From NCBI GenBank assembly GCA_013306675.1, contig JABLUY010000118.1:1-64000 (forward strand): a stretch of 64,000 nt of DNA, read 5' to 3'. The first letter of the stretch is position 1; each line of letters begins with the position of its first letter. The notes beneath the pieces were generated by a model that did no database searches, was not told the origin of the DNA, and saw only the letters and a list, made by a program, of their open reading frames with translations. This DNA is from Thraustochytrium sp. TN22 (taxonomy: Eukaryota > Sar > Bigyra > Thraustochytrida > Thraustochytriidae). Positions 30,439 to 41,363 of this stretch are shown in pieces. The translations under genes and the position numbers were made by a program.

Positions 30439-31207
30439 GCTAGTAAGCTAGGCCACCACAAGTCCTAGCCGACTGACCTGCTTGCCGCTCACCCTTCACG
30501 ACTAGCTACGTTTGAGCTCTCAGCGGGCTCGACGACCACGATGACAACGACCAGGAGACGAGACTGTGACATGTCGCGGCGTGCAAGCGGCTGCGAGCGT
30601 GAGCTTCTTCAGTGTCAACTAGCGCACTTCGCGCGCGTGGCTCCTGCTCCTATCGCTCCTGCTTTTGCCTGGCCTCGTAAAACAATCCCACAGCAATCAA
30701 GTATAGCACCTTCATGTTCGCGATCGCCGAAGGCTTCATGCCCAAGATGAGGTTGCGCTTCCCTTGCTCCGATCTGGCCTCGTCAGACAATCCTCGGCAT
30801 CTTCATGTACTCGACCACCCTCTAAAGGCTAGTCAGCAAGTTGAAGTTTGCGCTTCTCTGATTTTAAAAAGCAGCGCACTTCGCAGGCGTGGCTCCTGCT
30901 CCAATCCCAATCACTCTTGCTTTTGTCTGGCCTCGTAAAACAATCAATCGAGGCCAAGTCTTCTCAAGGACAGGACAGTCCAACAAGTTGGGGTCGCGAA
31001 AAGAAAGCCTCTCTCGACCATTCCCCAGAAGAAACAACACCAACAAGTGGAGGTTGCGCATCTTCCGGTTTCTTGTCTCATTCTCTCCTTGCTCCTTGCT
31101 CACGTGTCCAAGCGCGTCCAAGCCAGAGCAGGCAAGCAGGCTTCCTCCTTTTTTTATTTTCTCGGTCTTTTCATTTGTCTTTTTGTGTGCGCGTGTGTGT
31201 GTGTGTC
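30439..31207. repeat. Convergent 3' spacer with dispersed direct repeats
   Basis: Two copies of a ~75-bp element at about 30620-30690 and 30872-30945 (shared words GCGCACTTCGC, GTGGCTCCTGCTCC, TGGCCTCGTAAAACAATC), and a weaker third copy near 30750-30790 (CTGGCCTCGTCAGACAATCC). A TG-rich run lies at ~31188-31205. No gene is seen. Confidence 0.6.
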
Positions 31208-32031
31208 TTACACAAACTTGCCGCGCATCTTCTTGCGCTTCTTCTTGGGCGCACCCGAGCCAGGGGGCATCGTGTCGATCGTGTCCGGCATCGAGATGCG
31301 CAGCATCTTGACAACCTCTGCGAACCGGGCCTCGTCCTGCCGCTTCAGGTACGTGAGCACCTTGAAGCGCTTCTGAATCAGGTGGTCCAGGCCGCGCTTC
31401 GTGCCGAGGTCCTTCGGGTGCTTCTCCAAGTGCTCCTGCAGGTGCTTGATACGGCCCGTCATGTGCGCCGCTGCGTCGTCCGTCCCCAGTCAGTCAGCCT
31501 CCATCTCCCTCCATCCTGCCCCCTCGCGCAGCGCCGCTGCGAGCCGTCCTTGCTCCTCTCTACACCACAACCTACTCTGCACCTCAGGCGAACCCGAGTC
31601 AAGCTCATGGCGCTTCAGCTCCGGCCGTGCCTCGAGAACCTGTTTGGTCATTGCGTCGTCCTCGTCATGTTAGCCCATTGCAATACACAGTGCAGCAAGT
31701 GCAACCTGCTGCTCTGCTGCTGCTGCTGCTGCTCCTGCTGCTGTCCACCACGTACCTGCGCCTTGATCTGCCGCCGCCGCCGCGTCGGGTTGTCGTCGAA
31801 GCTGCCGTTCATGATGTCGAGCGCACGCTGCGCGAGCTCAAAGTCGCGCGGCGTCGGCTCGCGTGGGCCGGCGCGGCGGCCGTCCAGGGCCGCCGCCTCC
31901 TCGCCCTGCTGCGAGGCCGCCGCCCCGGCCGCATCGCTCAGCCAGCGCGCCGCCGGCCATGCGCGCGCCGCCGGCCGCGTCGCCGCCGTGCGCGCCCACG
32001 CCTGTGCGCCCGTCACCGCCGCGCGCCGCAT
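31208..32031 (-). CDS. MRPS15: Mitochondrial small-subunit ribosomal protein uS15m, three exons
   Basis: Exons 32031-31756, about 31639-31576 and 31470-31208. Intron 1 has donor GTACGT; intron 2 has donor GTAGGT and acceptor CGCAG. Splicing exon 2 to 3 gives DSGSPEVQTAHMTGRIKHLQEHL, the uS15 core (DTGSPEVQxAxLTxRIxxL), and exon 3 continues KDLGTKRGLDHLIQKRF, VLTYLKRQD and a basic end KKKRKKMRGKFV. Exon 1 begins MRRAAVTGAQAWARTAATRP, a strong mitochondrial presequence. The 5' edge of exon 2 is uncertain: 31639 (acceptor CAG, 200 aa total) or 31660 (207 aa) both keep frame. It binds 16S-like rRNA in the mitoribosome small subunit. A (GGCA)n tract ends 5 bases before the ATG on the sense strand. 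Confidence 0.85.
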
Positions 32032-33165
32032 CCTGCCCGCCTGCCTGCCTGCCGCCCGCGCGCGCTCCGCGCTCCGCTCTGCTCCCGCCAAGCCACCGCG
32101 CGCAGGCAGGCAGCCTGAGGCGGGCAGGCACTGGCAGGCAGGCAGGCAGGCAGGCACTAGGGTAAGAACTCCGATTTGGACCGGGTTTCGTAATGGAGAA
32201 AACCTTGCTTCAGCAATTTCGCGCGCGAGACCCGGAACTTGCCGATGGGCAAGCCATCGCCAAGGCAGAGTGCAGAAAACCTGAGGTGAGAAAATTTTTG
32301 AAGGTGCGGACACGATAGGTTTGATTGAAGTCTGTAAAAAAAAGGGCCCGGAGAGGCCCTTGACATTTAAAATGGACCGACAATCACAAACCTTATTCTT
32401 GTATATAGCACCCCCTTATATAATATGGTGAACTAGTGGATTGCTGAAACAAGACTCCAACTTCCGAAGGTCTGAGTCTGTGGCGAGCGCCGTGCTTGTC
32501 GAGTTGCGCTACGAGTTTGGCGTCAGAACTTTCGGAGCACCTGAAGTGACTCGTGACGAGCTTCATGAGCGTCGCTAACCTACCACCGCACCGGCGGCAT
32601 CCAACCGCGGTCGGTCCAATTCAAGTTTTTATGCAACGTCATTCACCAGCAACTCCTAGCAAGGCCTATGTGATTACTAGGCCACGGACAGCTCCGGCAT
32701 TTCGGTTCATTTTATCGGTGGTCCGTAATAAGTGTCCTACCATAGCGGCAGGCGCAAGCCACTGTGTCTGGGTGTTTCGATGATTCAGCGAGGGGTTAGT
32801 CTTCGGAGTTCTCGCGTGACGTTCGTTCGTTCTGTTCCCACTGCCACTCCTTGCAGGCCGAGTCACGGTGGACCCGGGACCGGGCCCGGGGCTCGGGGCC
32901 GGGCCTGCCAGTGGCCGGTACGTGACCATGACCGTAACCGTAACTCCGACAGTGAAGTCCGAGTCCGAGTCCGAGTCGCTGCCACTCTCGGCGACCCTTC
33001 CTTTTACTCCGCGACCGCGCCGGGCCTACTCACCTTAGACTATAGAAATGAGGGTCTGCCCCAAGTGGTGGCCGGTCAGGTTGGCTGTCGGGGCGCTTGT
33101 GAGAGCATGCATGCCGCGCGTGGTGAGACGACGATATGGCGGTCCAGGCCAGCGGTACGACGTCG
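32032..33165. other. Intergenic ~1.1 kb, partly AT-richer, no gene recognised
   Basis: Holds opposed tetranucleotide tracts: GCCTGCC at 32037-32053 and AGGCAGG at ~32103-32156, which could pair. A hairpin AGGGCCCGGAGAGGCCCTT lies near 32343-32361, and a TATATAATATGG tract near 32416. Repeated CCGAGT words occur around 32960. I looked for snRNA and tRNA signatures here and found none. Confidence 0.4.
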
Positions 33166-34329
33166 TTGATGAGCTGAACCACGAGTGTGCGCTCGAACGA
33201 TGCGGCGATCCGGGCAGGATCGGGAGTTCGAGTGCTGAGGTTGGTGTTTGTAAATGGCAGATGAAGCGTGGATGCGGTTGATGAGCTGAAGCGTGCCTGC
33301 GCGCTCGAACAAGACAGCGATCCGGGCAGGATCGGGAGTTCGAGTGCTGAGGTTGGTGTTGTAAATGGCAGATGAAGCGTGCATGCGGTTGATGAGCTGA
33401 AGCGTGCCTGCGCGCTCGAACAAGACAGCGATCCGGGCAGGATCGGGAGTTCGAGTGCTGAGGTTGGTGTTGTAAATGGCAGATGAAGCGTGCATGCGGT
33501 TGATGAGCTGAAGCGTGCCTGCGCGCTCGAACAAGACAGCGATCCGGGCAGGATCGGGAGTTCGAGTGCTGAGGTTGGTGTTGTAAATGGCAGATGAAGC
33601 GTGCATGCGGTTGATGAGCTGAAGCGTGCCTGCGCGCTCGAACAAGACAGCGATCCGGGCAGGATCGGGAGTTCGAGTGCTGAGGTTGGTGTTGTAAATG
33701 GCAGATGAAGCGTGGATGCGGTTGATGAGCTGAAGCGTGCCTGCGCGCTCGAACAAGGCAGCGATCCGGGCAGGATCGGGAGTTCGAGTGCTGAGGTTGG
33801 TGTTGTAAATGGCAGATGAAGCGTGGATGCGGTTGATGAGCTGAAGCGTGCCTGCGCGCTCGAACAAGACAGCGATCCGGGCAGGATCGGGAGTTCGTGT
33901 GCTGAAGACCTGCTCGAAGGACGCCTGGCTGAGCCCGCTGTGCGAGAGCGAGTCCAGGTCGTCCTCGTCGTCCATCTCCGTCGTGTCGTCGTACTCCGTG
34001 GTCTCGTCCTCGGACGCCTCCCCGGCGTTCGTGCGCCACCCCTTGCCGGACAGCCGCTTGAGCGAGGCGCGCAGGCCGCGCGCGTCGCTCCTGGTCGACG
34101 AGCGGCCCTTGCCTTCTTGGCCGCCGCGGCGTGCCCTGCGTGCGCGGCTTGACGCTGCGCCGCGCGCCGCCACTGCGCGGCGCGGCGACGAAGCGCTTTG
34201 CCGCCGACTTGTCGCACTGGCAGCCGCCGGGCGCGGCGCGGCGACGAAGCGCTTTGCCGCCGACTTGTCGCACTGGCAGCCGCCGGGCGCGGCGCGGCGA
34301 CGAAGCGCTTTGCCGCCGACTTGTCGCAC
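33076..34329 (-). CDS. Possible hypothetical protein spanning two tandem arrays (uncertain)
   Basis: In this frame a non-repetitive acidic segment (34120-33910: GWRTNAGEASEDETTEYDD, TEMDDEDDLDSLSHSGLSQ, SFEQVF) looks like real protein. It is followed by repeats of a 37-residue unit starting RIHASSAIYNTNLSTRTPDP, encoded by the 111-bp array. Upstream, the 56-bp array is not a multiple of three, so the frame cycles through different peptides. All three minus frames are open across much of the region, which weakens the coding call. Alternative frames would start at 34385 or 34531. No family is recognised. Confidence 0.3.
   Translation of the reverse strand: MRQVGGKALRRRAAPGGCQCDKSAAKRFVAAPRPAAASATSRRQSASSPRRAVAARGAASSRARRARRGGQEGKGRSSTRSDARGLRASLKRLSGKGWRTNAGEASEDETTEYDDTTEMDDEDDLDSLSHSGLSQASFEQVFSTRTPDPARIAVLFERAGTLQLINRIHASSAIYNTNLSTRTPDPARIAALFERAGTLQLINRIHASSAIYNTNLSTRTPDPARIAVLFERAGTLQLINRMHASSAIYNTNLSTRTPDPARIAVLFERAGTLQLINRMHASSAIYNTNLSTRTPDPARIAVLFERAGTLQLINRMHASSAIYNTNLSTRTPDPARIAVLFERAGTLQLINRIHASSAIYKHQPQHSNSRSCPDRRIVRAHTRGSAHQRRRTAGLDRHIVVSPRAACMLSQAPRQPT
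33166..33906. repeat. 111-bp tandem array, about 6.7 copies
   Basis: The landmark GATGAAGCGTG occurs at 33260, 33371, 33482, 33593, 33704 and 33815, exactly 111 bp apart. Copies differ by only a few bases (GCATGCGG versus GGATGCGG, AAGACAGCG versus AAGGCAGCG). The leftmost copy is more diverged. 111 is 37 codons, so a reading frame would be kept through the array. Confidence 0.95.
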
Positions 34330-34500
34330 TGGCAGCCGCCGGGCGCGGCGCGGCGACGAAGCGCTTTGCCGCCGACTTGTCGCACTGGCAGCCGCCGGGC
34401 GCGGCGCGGCGACGAAGCGCTTTGCCGCCGACTTGTCGCACTGGCAGCCGCCGGGCGCGGCGCGGCGACGAAGCGCTTTGCCGCCGACTTGTCGCCTCTG
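34170..34500. repeat. 56-bp tandem array, about six copies
   Basis: The landmark GACGAAGCGCTTTGCCG occurs at 34187, 34243, 34299, 34355, 34411 and 34467, exactly 56 bp apart. Units are nearly identical. 56 is not a multiple of three, yet no stop occurs in several frames because the unit is GC-rich. Confidence 0.95.
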
Positions 34501-34531
34501 CCTGATCAGACTGTCCTCGGCCGCGAGACAA

Positions 34532-35206
34532 CGGCCACCCGGCCCTCCTCAGTCGGACAGCCAGCTGGCAGGCCGAGGCCGACTCCGAGTCACAGGCAAG
34601 AGACGAATAGTGTTGCGCTTCGCAGACTCAGGCCAGCCCTAAGCCGGTTTTCTCACTGGTAATCTTCGCCTAGGCGGCCTAACCCGTAACTTCGTCCGCC
34701 GCCGCGGCCGGGGGCCGGGGCCCGGCGCGTTTCGCTCGGTCAAAGTACGTTCCAAACACCGTAACCTTGTAACATAGCCCGCAGTGCAGAGACCCAAACC
34801 CTCTGACGTGGCGGCGTTCGAAACTCGCGTCCTGATTCGTACTATACTCTCGCGGTGTCGTGGTCGTAAGGTGGGCGCTCGGCAAGCAAGCGGGGCGCCG
34901 GTGCGCGCGAAAGAAAATCCTTTCGCGTCGGAGCTCGTGTAGGTTATCTGATTCTCTCAAGCTGCGAAAGTGCTCTTTCGATCGGCCGGCCCTACTCGTG
35001 CTTGCTCGCTACTTGCAAAAGGCGCTCGCCAAGCACGCGCCAGAGGCGAGCGAGATCTCCAGTCCAAGTCTTTGACCCGAAGGACTCAGACTGCCTGGCC
35101 TCGCAGCCAGGCGCAAACTGCAGCAGCGATGCGGTGCGATTCGGTGGCGTGCGGGTAAAGCTACCCATCATGAGCATGACTGCGGCGTTACGTACTGTTG
35201 AGCTAG
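34532..35206. other. Intergenic stretch between the arrays and the ABC transporter 3' end
   Basis: No protein-like frame longer than ~95 codons. GGGGCCGGGGCCCGG lies near 34710. I checked a GGCGTTCGAAACTC word near 34812 as a T arm; the rest of a tRNA is missing. Confidence 0.4.
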
Positions 35207-37043
35207 TTAGTAGTGAATGATGCCGCCGTTGTTGGCGAGCGAGGTGTTGATGCTGCCCTTGGGAGCGATATCGAGGCGCACGGAGGCGAGCTGGGCCTCG
35301 CGGTAGCGGTCAAGGAGGTTGCGGCGCGAGACGCCGCGCATGGGCGCTGCGTTGGCTTCGGAGCCTGCAGACAGTTGGGATGCGCCGTCGCGGCCCATTT
35401 GGGAGGCGCGCATCTCGGTGAGGCGCTTCTTGCCGTCGGCGATGAAGGACTCGTCATCGAAAACCTGGTCCGCGTTCGGATCCTCCACGCAGAGCGCCGC
35501 CGAGTCGGTGGCCGAGGTGCGGTTACCAAGCCAGGTCGCGACAAAGGCGATGAGCTGGAAGGCAACCGCAAAGATGATGACGACGAGCGCGTAAAGCCAG
35601 GCGCGCCCGCGCACGTTGTCCGCGTTCTGCGGAAGCTGCTGGCCCGAGACCGCGCCCTCGAAAGCGTAGCGGAAAAAGTTCAGGTAGTAGATCCAGATGA
35701 ACCACGGCGGAATAAAGGCCTGCACGAGCCAGTACCCGCAGAGATTCTGCGCAAGCACGTTGAGAAGTACAAAGACGGAGGACGCGATCTGAAGCCCAGG
35801 AAAGATGCTGGCGCACAGCACAGCCATGCTCGACCCACACGCGCTCATGCCGCCAAAGAAGACGGCAAACAGAAAGTACGGCTCCGCGCGCGGCTCGAGC
35901 TGCGCCGCAAAGTACCCAAGCGGCGTGAAGCACAGACCCTTGCAAAACGCCGCAAAAAAAGTGCGAATGTACCACGCGAAGTGGTAGGCGCCCGAGCTGT
36001 AGGCGCGTGCCGCGTGCTCGCGGTAGAAGATACGCTTGTCCAGGAACACCTGCGCCACATACGGACCCTCGGAAAAGTACGCGGCTGCCAAGAACTGGTA
36101 GATGAGCGAGGCGCGCACAAAGGCCAGCTGCTGGTCCTCGGCGATCTCCCCACCGCAGGCCGCCAGCGAGGGCGACGTCCCGTTGATGGTCACGCTTGGG
36201 TCAAAGAGAGCCAGGCTCGGGTCGTCCAGAACGCATGCCTGCATCGCCTCAAGATTGTTGTTGATGGCCGTGCTGTTGGAGCTCAGCGGCGTCTCCACGT
36301 TGCTGTACAGCGCGCCATAGAACAGCATCATGATGGGCCCGATCACCCAGTTGCCGAAAATGTACGCCGAGTTGCGCATGTCGTTCACGATGGCACGCCG
36401 CGCCAGCGACCGCACCTGCTTCCAGAACCCGGTTGCGTACTTGGCCTGCTGCCCGTCCTCATCGCCGCTGGACCCGAAGAACTCCTCCAGCGGCGGCGGC
36501 AGGTCCGCATACGTGCCCTGCCGGATCATGTAGATCGTGCGCAGGTTCGACTTGCGGACCTGCGACGTTTGGTACGCCTCGCATACCTTGTCCAGGTCCA
36601 CCACCATGGGCCCGCGCACCGAAGGCTGCTTCTCGACCGGCTCCACCTTGAACATCTCGCTGTCGCTCGTCACGGCGGTCGAGGCGGCGGCAGCAGCCCC
36701 CGCTGCGCCGCTCGCGCCGGCTCGCGCCGGCACGCCCGAGGACGACGACGAGGACGCCGACCGCATCATGGATAGGTTCTCGATCGGCACGCCCACCGGC
36801 GGCCGCGCCGGCGCCTCGCTCGGACCGCCCAGCTGCTGCGAAGATGCCATCGCATCGCGCAGGGCGCCAGACGACTCCTCTGTAATGCGCCCCAGGCCCG
36901 CGCCGGGCGCTGGGGCTCCTGACGCCAGCTCCGCGTCGCGCGCCGCGCTCAAACCCGTGCCGTTGTCCGGCAGCGCCTCCGGCAGCGCCTCCGGCGCCGT
37001 GGTGGTGCCGCCGTGCGCCGGCGGCCGCCGTGGTCGCTCGTTT

Positions 37044-37090
<47 letters not shown>

Positions 37091-38263
37091 AGGGAGCTCC
37101 TCCTCCTCCTCCTCCTCCTCCTCCTTCTCCTCCGCAACGGCGCCCGCCTGGTTACCCTGGCGCGCCTGCTGGCGCGCCTGCTGGCGCGCCTGCTCCGCCT
37201 GCACCACCTTGCGCCGCTCGCGCGCCAGCGCAATGCGTCGCAGCACACGATCCTCCTCCTCAGTCTCCTCCGGCGACTTCTCCTTGGTCAGGTCTACAAT
37301 AAAGTCCGCCGGGTTCACGCTATAATCCACCTCGATGCCCAGCGATTCAAAGTACGGGAAGATGCCGTCGATGGAGCCAAAGTACATGACAATGCCCAGC
37401 TTCATCAGCAGCAGCCGGTCGAACAGCCGGAAGATGTCGGCGCGCGGCTGATGGATGGTGCACGCGATCGTGCGACCGTCGTCCGCCAGCGCGCGCAGCA
37501 CCTTGACCAGCCGCAGCGACCCGAAGGCGTCCAGCCCAGATGTCGGCTCGTCCAGCATAATGAGCCCCGGCCCGGTCACCAGCTCGATTGCCACCGTCAC
37601 GCGCCGCTTCTGCCCGCCCGACAGGCCACCGCCGCCGTCGCCCATGCCGATGCGCGTGTCCGCCACGTGCACCAGGTCCAGGTCCTCCAGCGTCTTCTCC
37701 ACGCGCCGGTACTTTTCCTCCGCCGACACCGTCTCGCCCAGGCGCAGCTCTGTCACGAAGAAGAGCGTCTCGCGCGGCGTCAGTTCCGGGTACAGCACGT
37801 CGAACTGCATCACGTACGCCGACGCGCGCCGGAACACCGCACTGCGCAGCTTCCCGTTCGTGCGAATGTCGCCCGAAATCGTGCCGTACTCCTTCTGGTC
37901 CGCCAGCACGTCCAGGAGCGTCGATTTGCCGCATCCGCTCGGCCCCATCACCGCTGTCATTGTGCCTGGCGCAAAGTACGCGTTCACGCCGCGCAGAATC
38001 TGCTTCTCCTCATTCTTGCCCACCGGCACCGAGTACCGCACGTCTCTGAACGACAGCAGCACGCGTGGCGGCGGCCGGATGCTCGGGCCCGCCGTCTCGC
38101 TCGTCTTGGTGAATTCCTCATGCTGCGCCGCGAAGAAGTGCCGCAGCTGCTGGTCGCAGCACAGCCGCCGCGTCAGCCACGTGAACAGGCTCAGCGGGAC
38201 CAGCATCGTCACCGCCAGCACCACGATCGTCCCGATCGTGTACCCATCGAAGTCGCCCGCCAT
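35207..38263 (-). CDS. ABCG-type half ABC transporter (NBD-TMD), 1018 aa
   Basis: The start MAGDFDGYTIGTIVVLAVTM gives an N-terminal membrane anchor (residues ~8-28). The nucleotide-binding domain follows: Walker A GPSGCGKST (107-115), Q-loop MQFD, signature LSGGQ (214-218), Walker B GLIMLDEPTSGLD and switch IHQPR. The order NBD then TMD, and the ABC2-type membrane half with about six helices (from WVIGPIMMLFYGALY to WLYALVVIIFAVAFQ), define the ABCG/WHITE group, which exports lipids, sterols or xenobiotics as dimers. A very long linker (~310-620) holds RQQARQQAR repeats, poly-Glu and poly-Gln (~391-405). The frame stays open upstream of M1 for ~270 codons but is GC-biased filler overlapping the divergent USP gene, so I exclude it. 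Substrate unknown. Confidence 0.9.
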
Positions 38264-38754
38264 CTCGCCGCGCTGCCGTCTTCGTCCTTGGCCGCCGCAA
38301 GCGCCCACGACACGAGCGACCGCGGCCGCCGCGCTGCGGCCAGAGCAGCCGTCGCTGCAGCTGCCACTCCTGCTTCTCCTGCTGCAACCGCGCGCGCTGC
38401 TGCTGCCGCCGCCGCCGCCGCGCGCGCCGCCGCCGCGCGCGCCGCCGCCGCCGCCGCTGCCGCCGCCGCGCGCGCCGCCGCGCCGTCGCGCCGCCGCGCG
38501 CCCGCGCAGCGCGACTTGGGTTTGCTCAGTTTTGCCAGTGCCGGCCTCCTCTCCTCCGAGTCCTTTCTCACTGGCGGCACCGGCGGCACCGGCGGCGCAG
38601 CTCAGCTCAGCGCCGCGTGCAGCGCAGCGCTGCGAGCCGCGGGCCGCGCAGAGCCCAAGCGCGCCGCGCAGCCGCCAAGCGCGCCGCGCAGCCGCGCCGC
38701 GCGCATGCGCGCCGCGCCGCGCTGTGCGGCCGCGCTGCCCTCGGCACGGGCCCG
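38264..38754. promoter_or_regulatory. Divergent promoter region of the ABCG and USP genes
   Basis: About 490 bp of extreme GC content with (GCC)n around 38400-38480 and GGCACCGGC repeats near 38572-38595, between two divergent start codons. Confidence 0.4.
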
Positions 38755-40353
38755 ATGTGGCGCCAGGAGCCAGGCCGCGGCGTCGGCGAGCACGGCGAGC
38801 ACGGCGAGCTCGGGCACGACGCCGCGGCGGCCGCCGGGAGCGACGCGGCGGCGGCGGCGGCCAGGCCGCCTGGGCTCGTGGCACGCTTCGTGGGCGACGC
38901 CATGAAGGCTTTCCGCTGGTGGACACATGGCGACGAGAGCACCGAGCCGCAGCAGCAGGGCCAAGACGCAGCGCAGGAGAGCACGAACAAGGTCCAGGCG
39001 CGAGACTTGACCGGTCTCGCCATCGACGGCGGCCGCAAGCGCCCGTGGGTCCTGCCGCTCCAAGCAGACCCAAATCACAAACGCATCAAGCTTGGTGCGC
39101 CGCGCACCTCACTCTTGAGCGACACGTCTTCCTCCTCGCAGGAGCACTCCTCGCACGAGCGCTCGACGCAGCACATGCCACCACGCGTCCTTCCGCGGCC
39201 GACGCCATGGGCAGGGTTGCCAGCAACGCCGACAATACAATCCAAGGCGCCACCGCAGCCTCAGGACGAGCAGCAGCGTCTACGCGCACCGAGACAGACC
39301 CCCGTTCATTCGGGTTGGATTGACCTCGACCACGAACAAGGAGACCAACAACAAGGAGACCAACAACAACAACAACAAGACGAAGAAGAAGTCACGGTTG
39401 TGAACGAGAGACGCTCGCCGGCAAGCTTCAGGTATTGCGGAGTGCAAGAGGTCCTGACGCCGCGAGGACTGCAGAATCCTTGCAACCTGTGCTTCATGAA
39501 CACGGTGCTGCAGGCTCTGCTGCACTGCCCGAGCTTCCGAGCCACGATTCGCGAGGACCTGTCGGCGACGCCAGAGGGCCACTGGGAGATTTGCAAGTGG
39601 AGCAACTGCGCGCTGTGCGCAACCGCGAGCCTCTTGGGTAGCCTGGAGACCTCTGAGACGCCCTTGCTTGCGCCTCTGAGACTGCTCCGCTGCATGGCCA
39701 TGCCTCTGTACAGCGACGGGCTGCCACGGCAGCAGCAAGACGCGCACGAGTTCCTGCGCCGCTACGTGGAGGCGCTCCTGGCTGCGTCACAGCGACATGA
39801 GGGCAAGCGGCGCCTGCGCTCGCTCTTCGCAGTGGATGCCAAGACGTCAATCGAGTGCCAGCGCTGCCAGCACCGCTCCGAGCCGCTAGACTGCGTGCTG
39901 GATGTGAGCCTGCCCGTGGCGCCTGGAGCCACGCCTGTTGCCCTCACGGATCTGCTGAACGAGCTGGCGTCGACGGAGTTGCTGGAGGGCGAGAACGCTT
40001 ACGCGTGCCCTTCCTGCGCCACCAAGGTGCCGGCCGTGCGTTCGACGCCGATTGTGCGTCTGGCCAAGGTCTTCGTGGTGCACCTGAAGCGGTTCGCAAA
40101 TTCGGGCGCCAAGGTCGCTGCGAATGTTTCTTTTCAGGATGACTTGACCTTCTCGGACGACCAGCGCCTCATCCTGCGCGCCATCATCGTGCATCTGGGA
40201 AACTCGTGCCAGACGGGCCACTACGTAGCCTACGTGCGGCCCTTGGCTGACCAGGACCGCTGGGTTCTCCTGGACGATAGCCGCGTCGAGCCGTGTGCTT
40301 GGGCCCAGGTGGTGGCTCAAGAGCCCTACATTCTTTTCTATGATGCTGTGTAA
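38755..40353 (+). CDS. Ubiquitin-specific protease (USP, peptidase family C19), 532 aa
   Basis: Removes ubiquitin from proteins. The Cys box GLQNPCNLCFMNTVLQALL holds the nucleophile C246, the His box TGHYVAYVR holds H489, and D508 in LLDDSRV is the third residue. QQQDAHEFLRRYVEALL is the usual QDAHEF motif. Two pairs, CQRC and CPSC, form the structural zinc site of the fingers. The first Gly-Asn-Thr of the usual NLGNTCF is changed to NPCNLCF. The N-terminal ~220 residues are disordered with poly-Q near 200-215. The start at 38755 is chosen over longer GC-biased extensions; 38902 (MKAFRWWTHG) is another option. Confidence 0.9.
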   Translation: MWRQEPGRGVGEHGEHGELGHDAAAAAGSDAAAAAARPPGLVARFVGDAMKAFRWWTHGDESTEPQQQGQDAAQESTNKVQARDLTGLAIDGGRKRPWVLPLQADPNHKRIKLGAPRTSLLSDTSSSSQEHSSHERSTQHMPPRVLPRPTPWAGLPATPTIQSKAPPQPQDEQQRLRAPRQTPVHSGWIDLDHEQGDQQQGDQQQQQQDEEEVTVVNERRSPASFRYCGVQEVLTPRGLQNPCNLCFMNTVLQALLHCPSFRATIREDLSATPEGHWEICKWSNCALCATASLLGSLETSETPLLAPLRLLRCMAMPLYSDGLPRQQQDAHEFLRRYVEALLAASQRHEGKRRLRSLFAVDAKTSIECQRCQHRSEPLDCVLDVSLPVAPGATPVALTDLLNELASTELLEGENAYACPSCATKVPAVRSTPIVRLAKVFVVHLKRFANSGAKVAANVSFQDDLTFSDDQRLILRAIIVHLGNSCQTGHYVAYVRPLADQDRWVLLDDSRVEPCAWAQVVAQEPYILFYDAV

Positions 40354-41363
40354 TAAGAAAGAAAGGAAGTCAAACCATTAACAAGAAAGACCAGCGGACG
40401 ACGTGTCAGGCTCTCTCTTTCTCTCTCTCTTTCTCTGTAACTAACTATGAGGAGGAAAGGAACCCCGGCGACCCACCGAGTCGCGAGGCCCGCGAGCTCC
40501 GTCCAGGCTTCAAGTTGACTGTGCACAATGCGAGGCGCGCATTGGGTGCGGCGGCGTCAGGCCCTCCTTTTGCCCCGGAGCCCGGTCCGTGCGGCACCTC
40601 GCTGTCCTCCGCGTCTTCCTCCTCCTCACCATCTCTCACACCGCACGAGTTGCGGTGGCGCCGAGCGACGTGGCCCCCCTGCAGGCGGTCAGCTGCGCAG
40701 CGGTCAGCTGCGCAGCGGCAGTCTGAGCAGGCTGTGGAAACGGCTGTTGCCTGCCATGATCAGAGGACTCGGGACGAACGGCCGCATTCACTGGCAGTAA
40801 GTTAGCCTAGCCTAGTGCAGCGTAGTGCAGTGCGTGCCCCGGAAAGCGAGCTCAGCAGGCGGAGCAGAGCAGGGCGGCGCGCAACCGCGGCGCGGAGCGA
40901 GCGCCGGCGGCCAGAGCGCCGGGGAGAGGGGAGAGAGAGAGGAGGCGAGAGAGCCGCCGCCCGCCGCGCCCCGGCTCCGCCCCACCCTCCCGCCGGCGGG
41001 CTGCCTCGGGCCGGCCGGCCGGCGCGCCGCGGGTGCGCCAGGCAGAGCGACGCCGCGGCGAGGCGAGGCGAGGGACTCGTGATTGCGTGGGACGCACGCG
41101 ACCCTCGCGTGCTTCGCTCGCTCGCTCGCTCGCTCGCTCGCGCGCGCGCGCGCGCGCTCGCTTGGGCGGGCGCGCAGAGACCGGACGGGCGCACGCGAAC
41201 GGGCCGCGCCGAGAGACGCCCTGTGGACGCGGGAGCAGTCCCGGACTCGAGCGGGCGGCAGAGCGAGGGCACGGGAAGCGCAGCGCAGCGCTCGCACGGG
41301 CTAGCGGCAAGCCAGCAGGCTGGTGCAGGAGCTGGCCGCAGCGTCAGGCTCTGCCGCAAGGCC
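40354..41363. other. Spacer and 5' leader of the Pumilio gene
   Basis: CT-rich at 40409-40437, then GC-rich. A (GCTC)n-(GC)n run lies at 41116-41158. The frame of the Pumilio gene is open back to 40815 but has no conserved content, so this is treated as leader. A duplicated GCGGTCAGCTGCGCA occurs at ~40685-40715. Confidence 0.45.

Noticed and set aside
32340-32365. AGGGCCCGGAGAGGCCCTT hairpin as a bacterial-type terminator
   Set aside because: The context is eukaryotic nuclear DNA, no gene ends there, and the A run precedes rather than follows as T.
34700-34870. Possible tRNA around a GGCGTTCGAAACTC word
   Set aside because: No acceptor, D or anticodon stem could be drawn around it.
38264-39073. 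N-terminal ~270-residue extension of the ABCG frame
   Set aside because: Low-complexity Arg/Ala/Gly with no motif, and it overlaps the start of the divergent USP gene.
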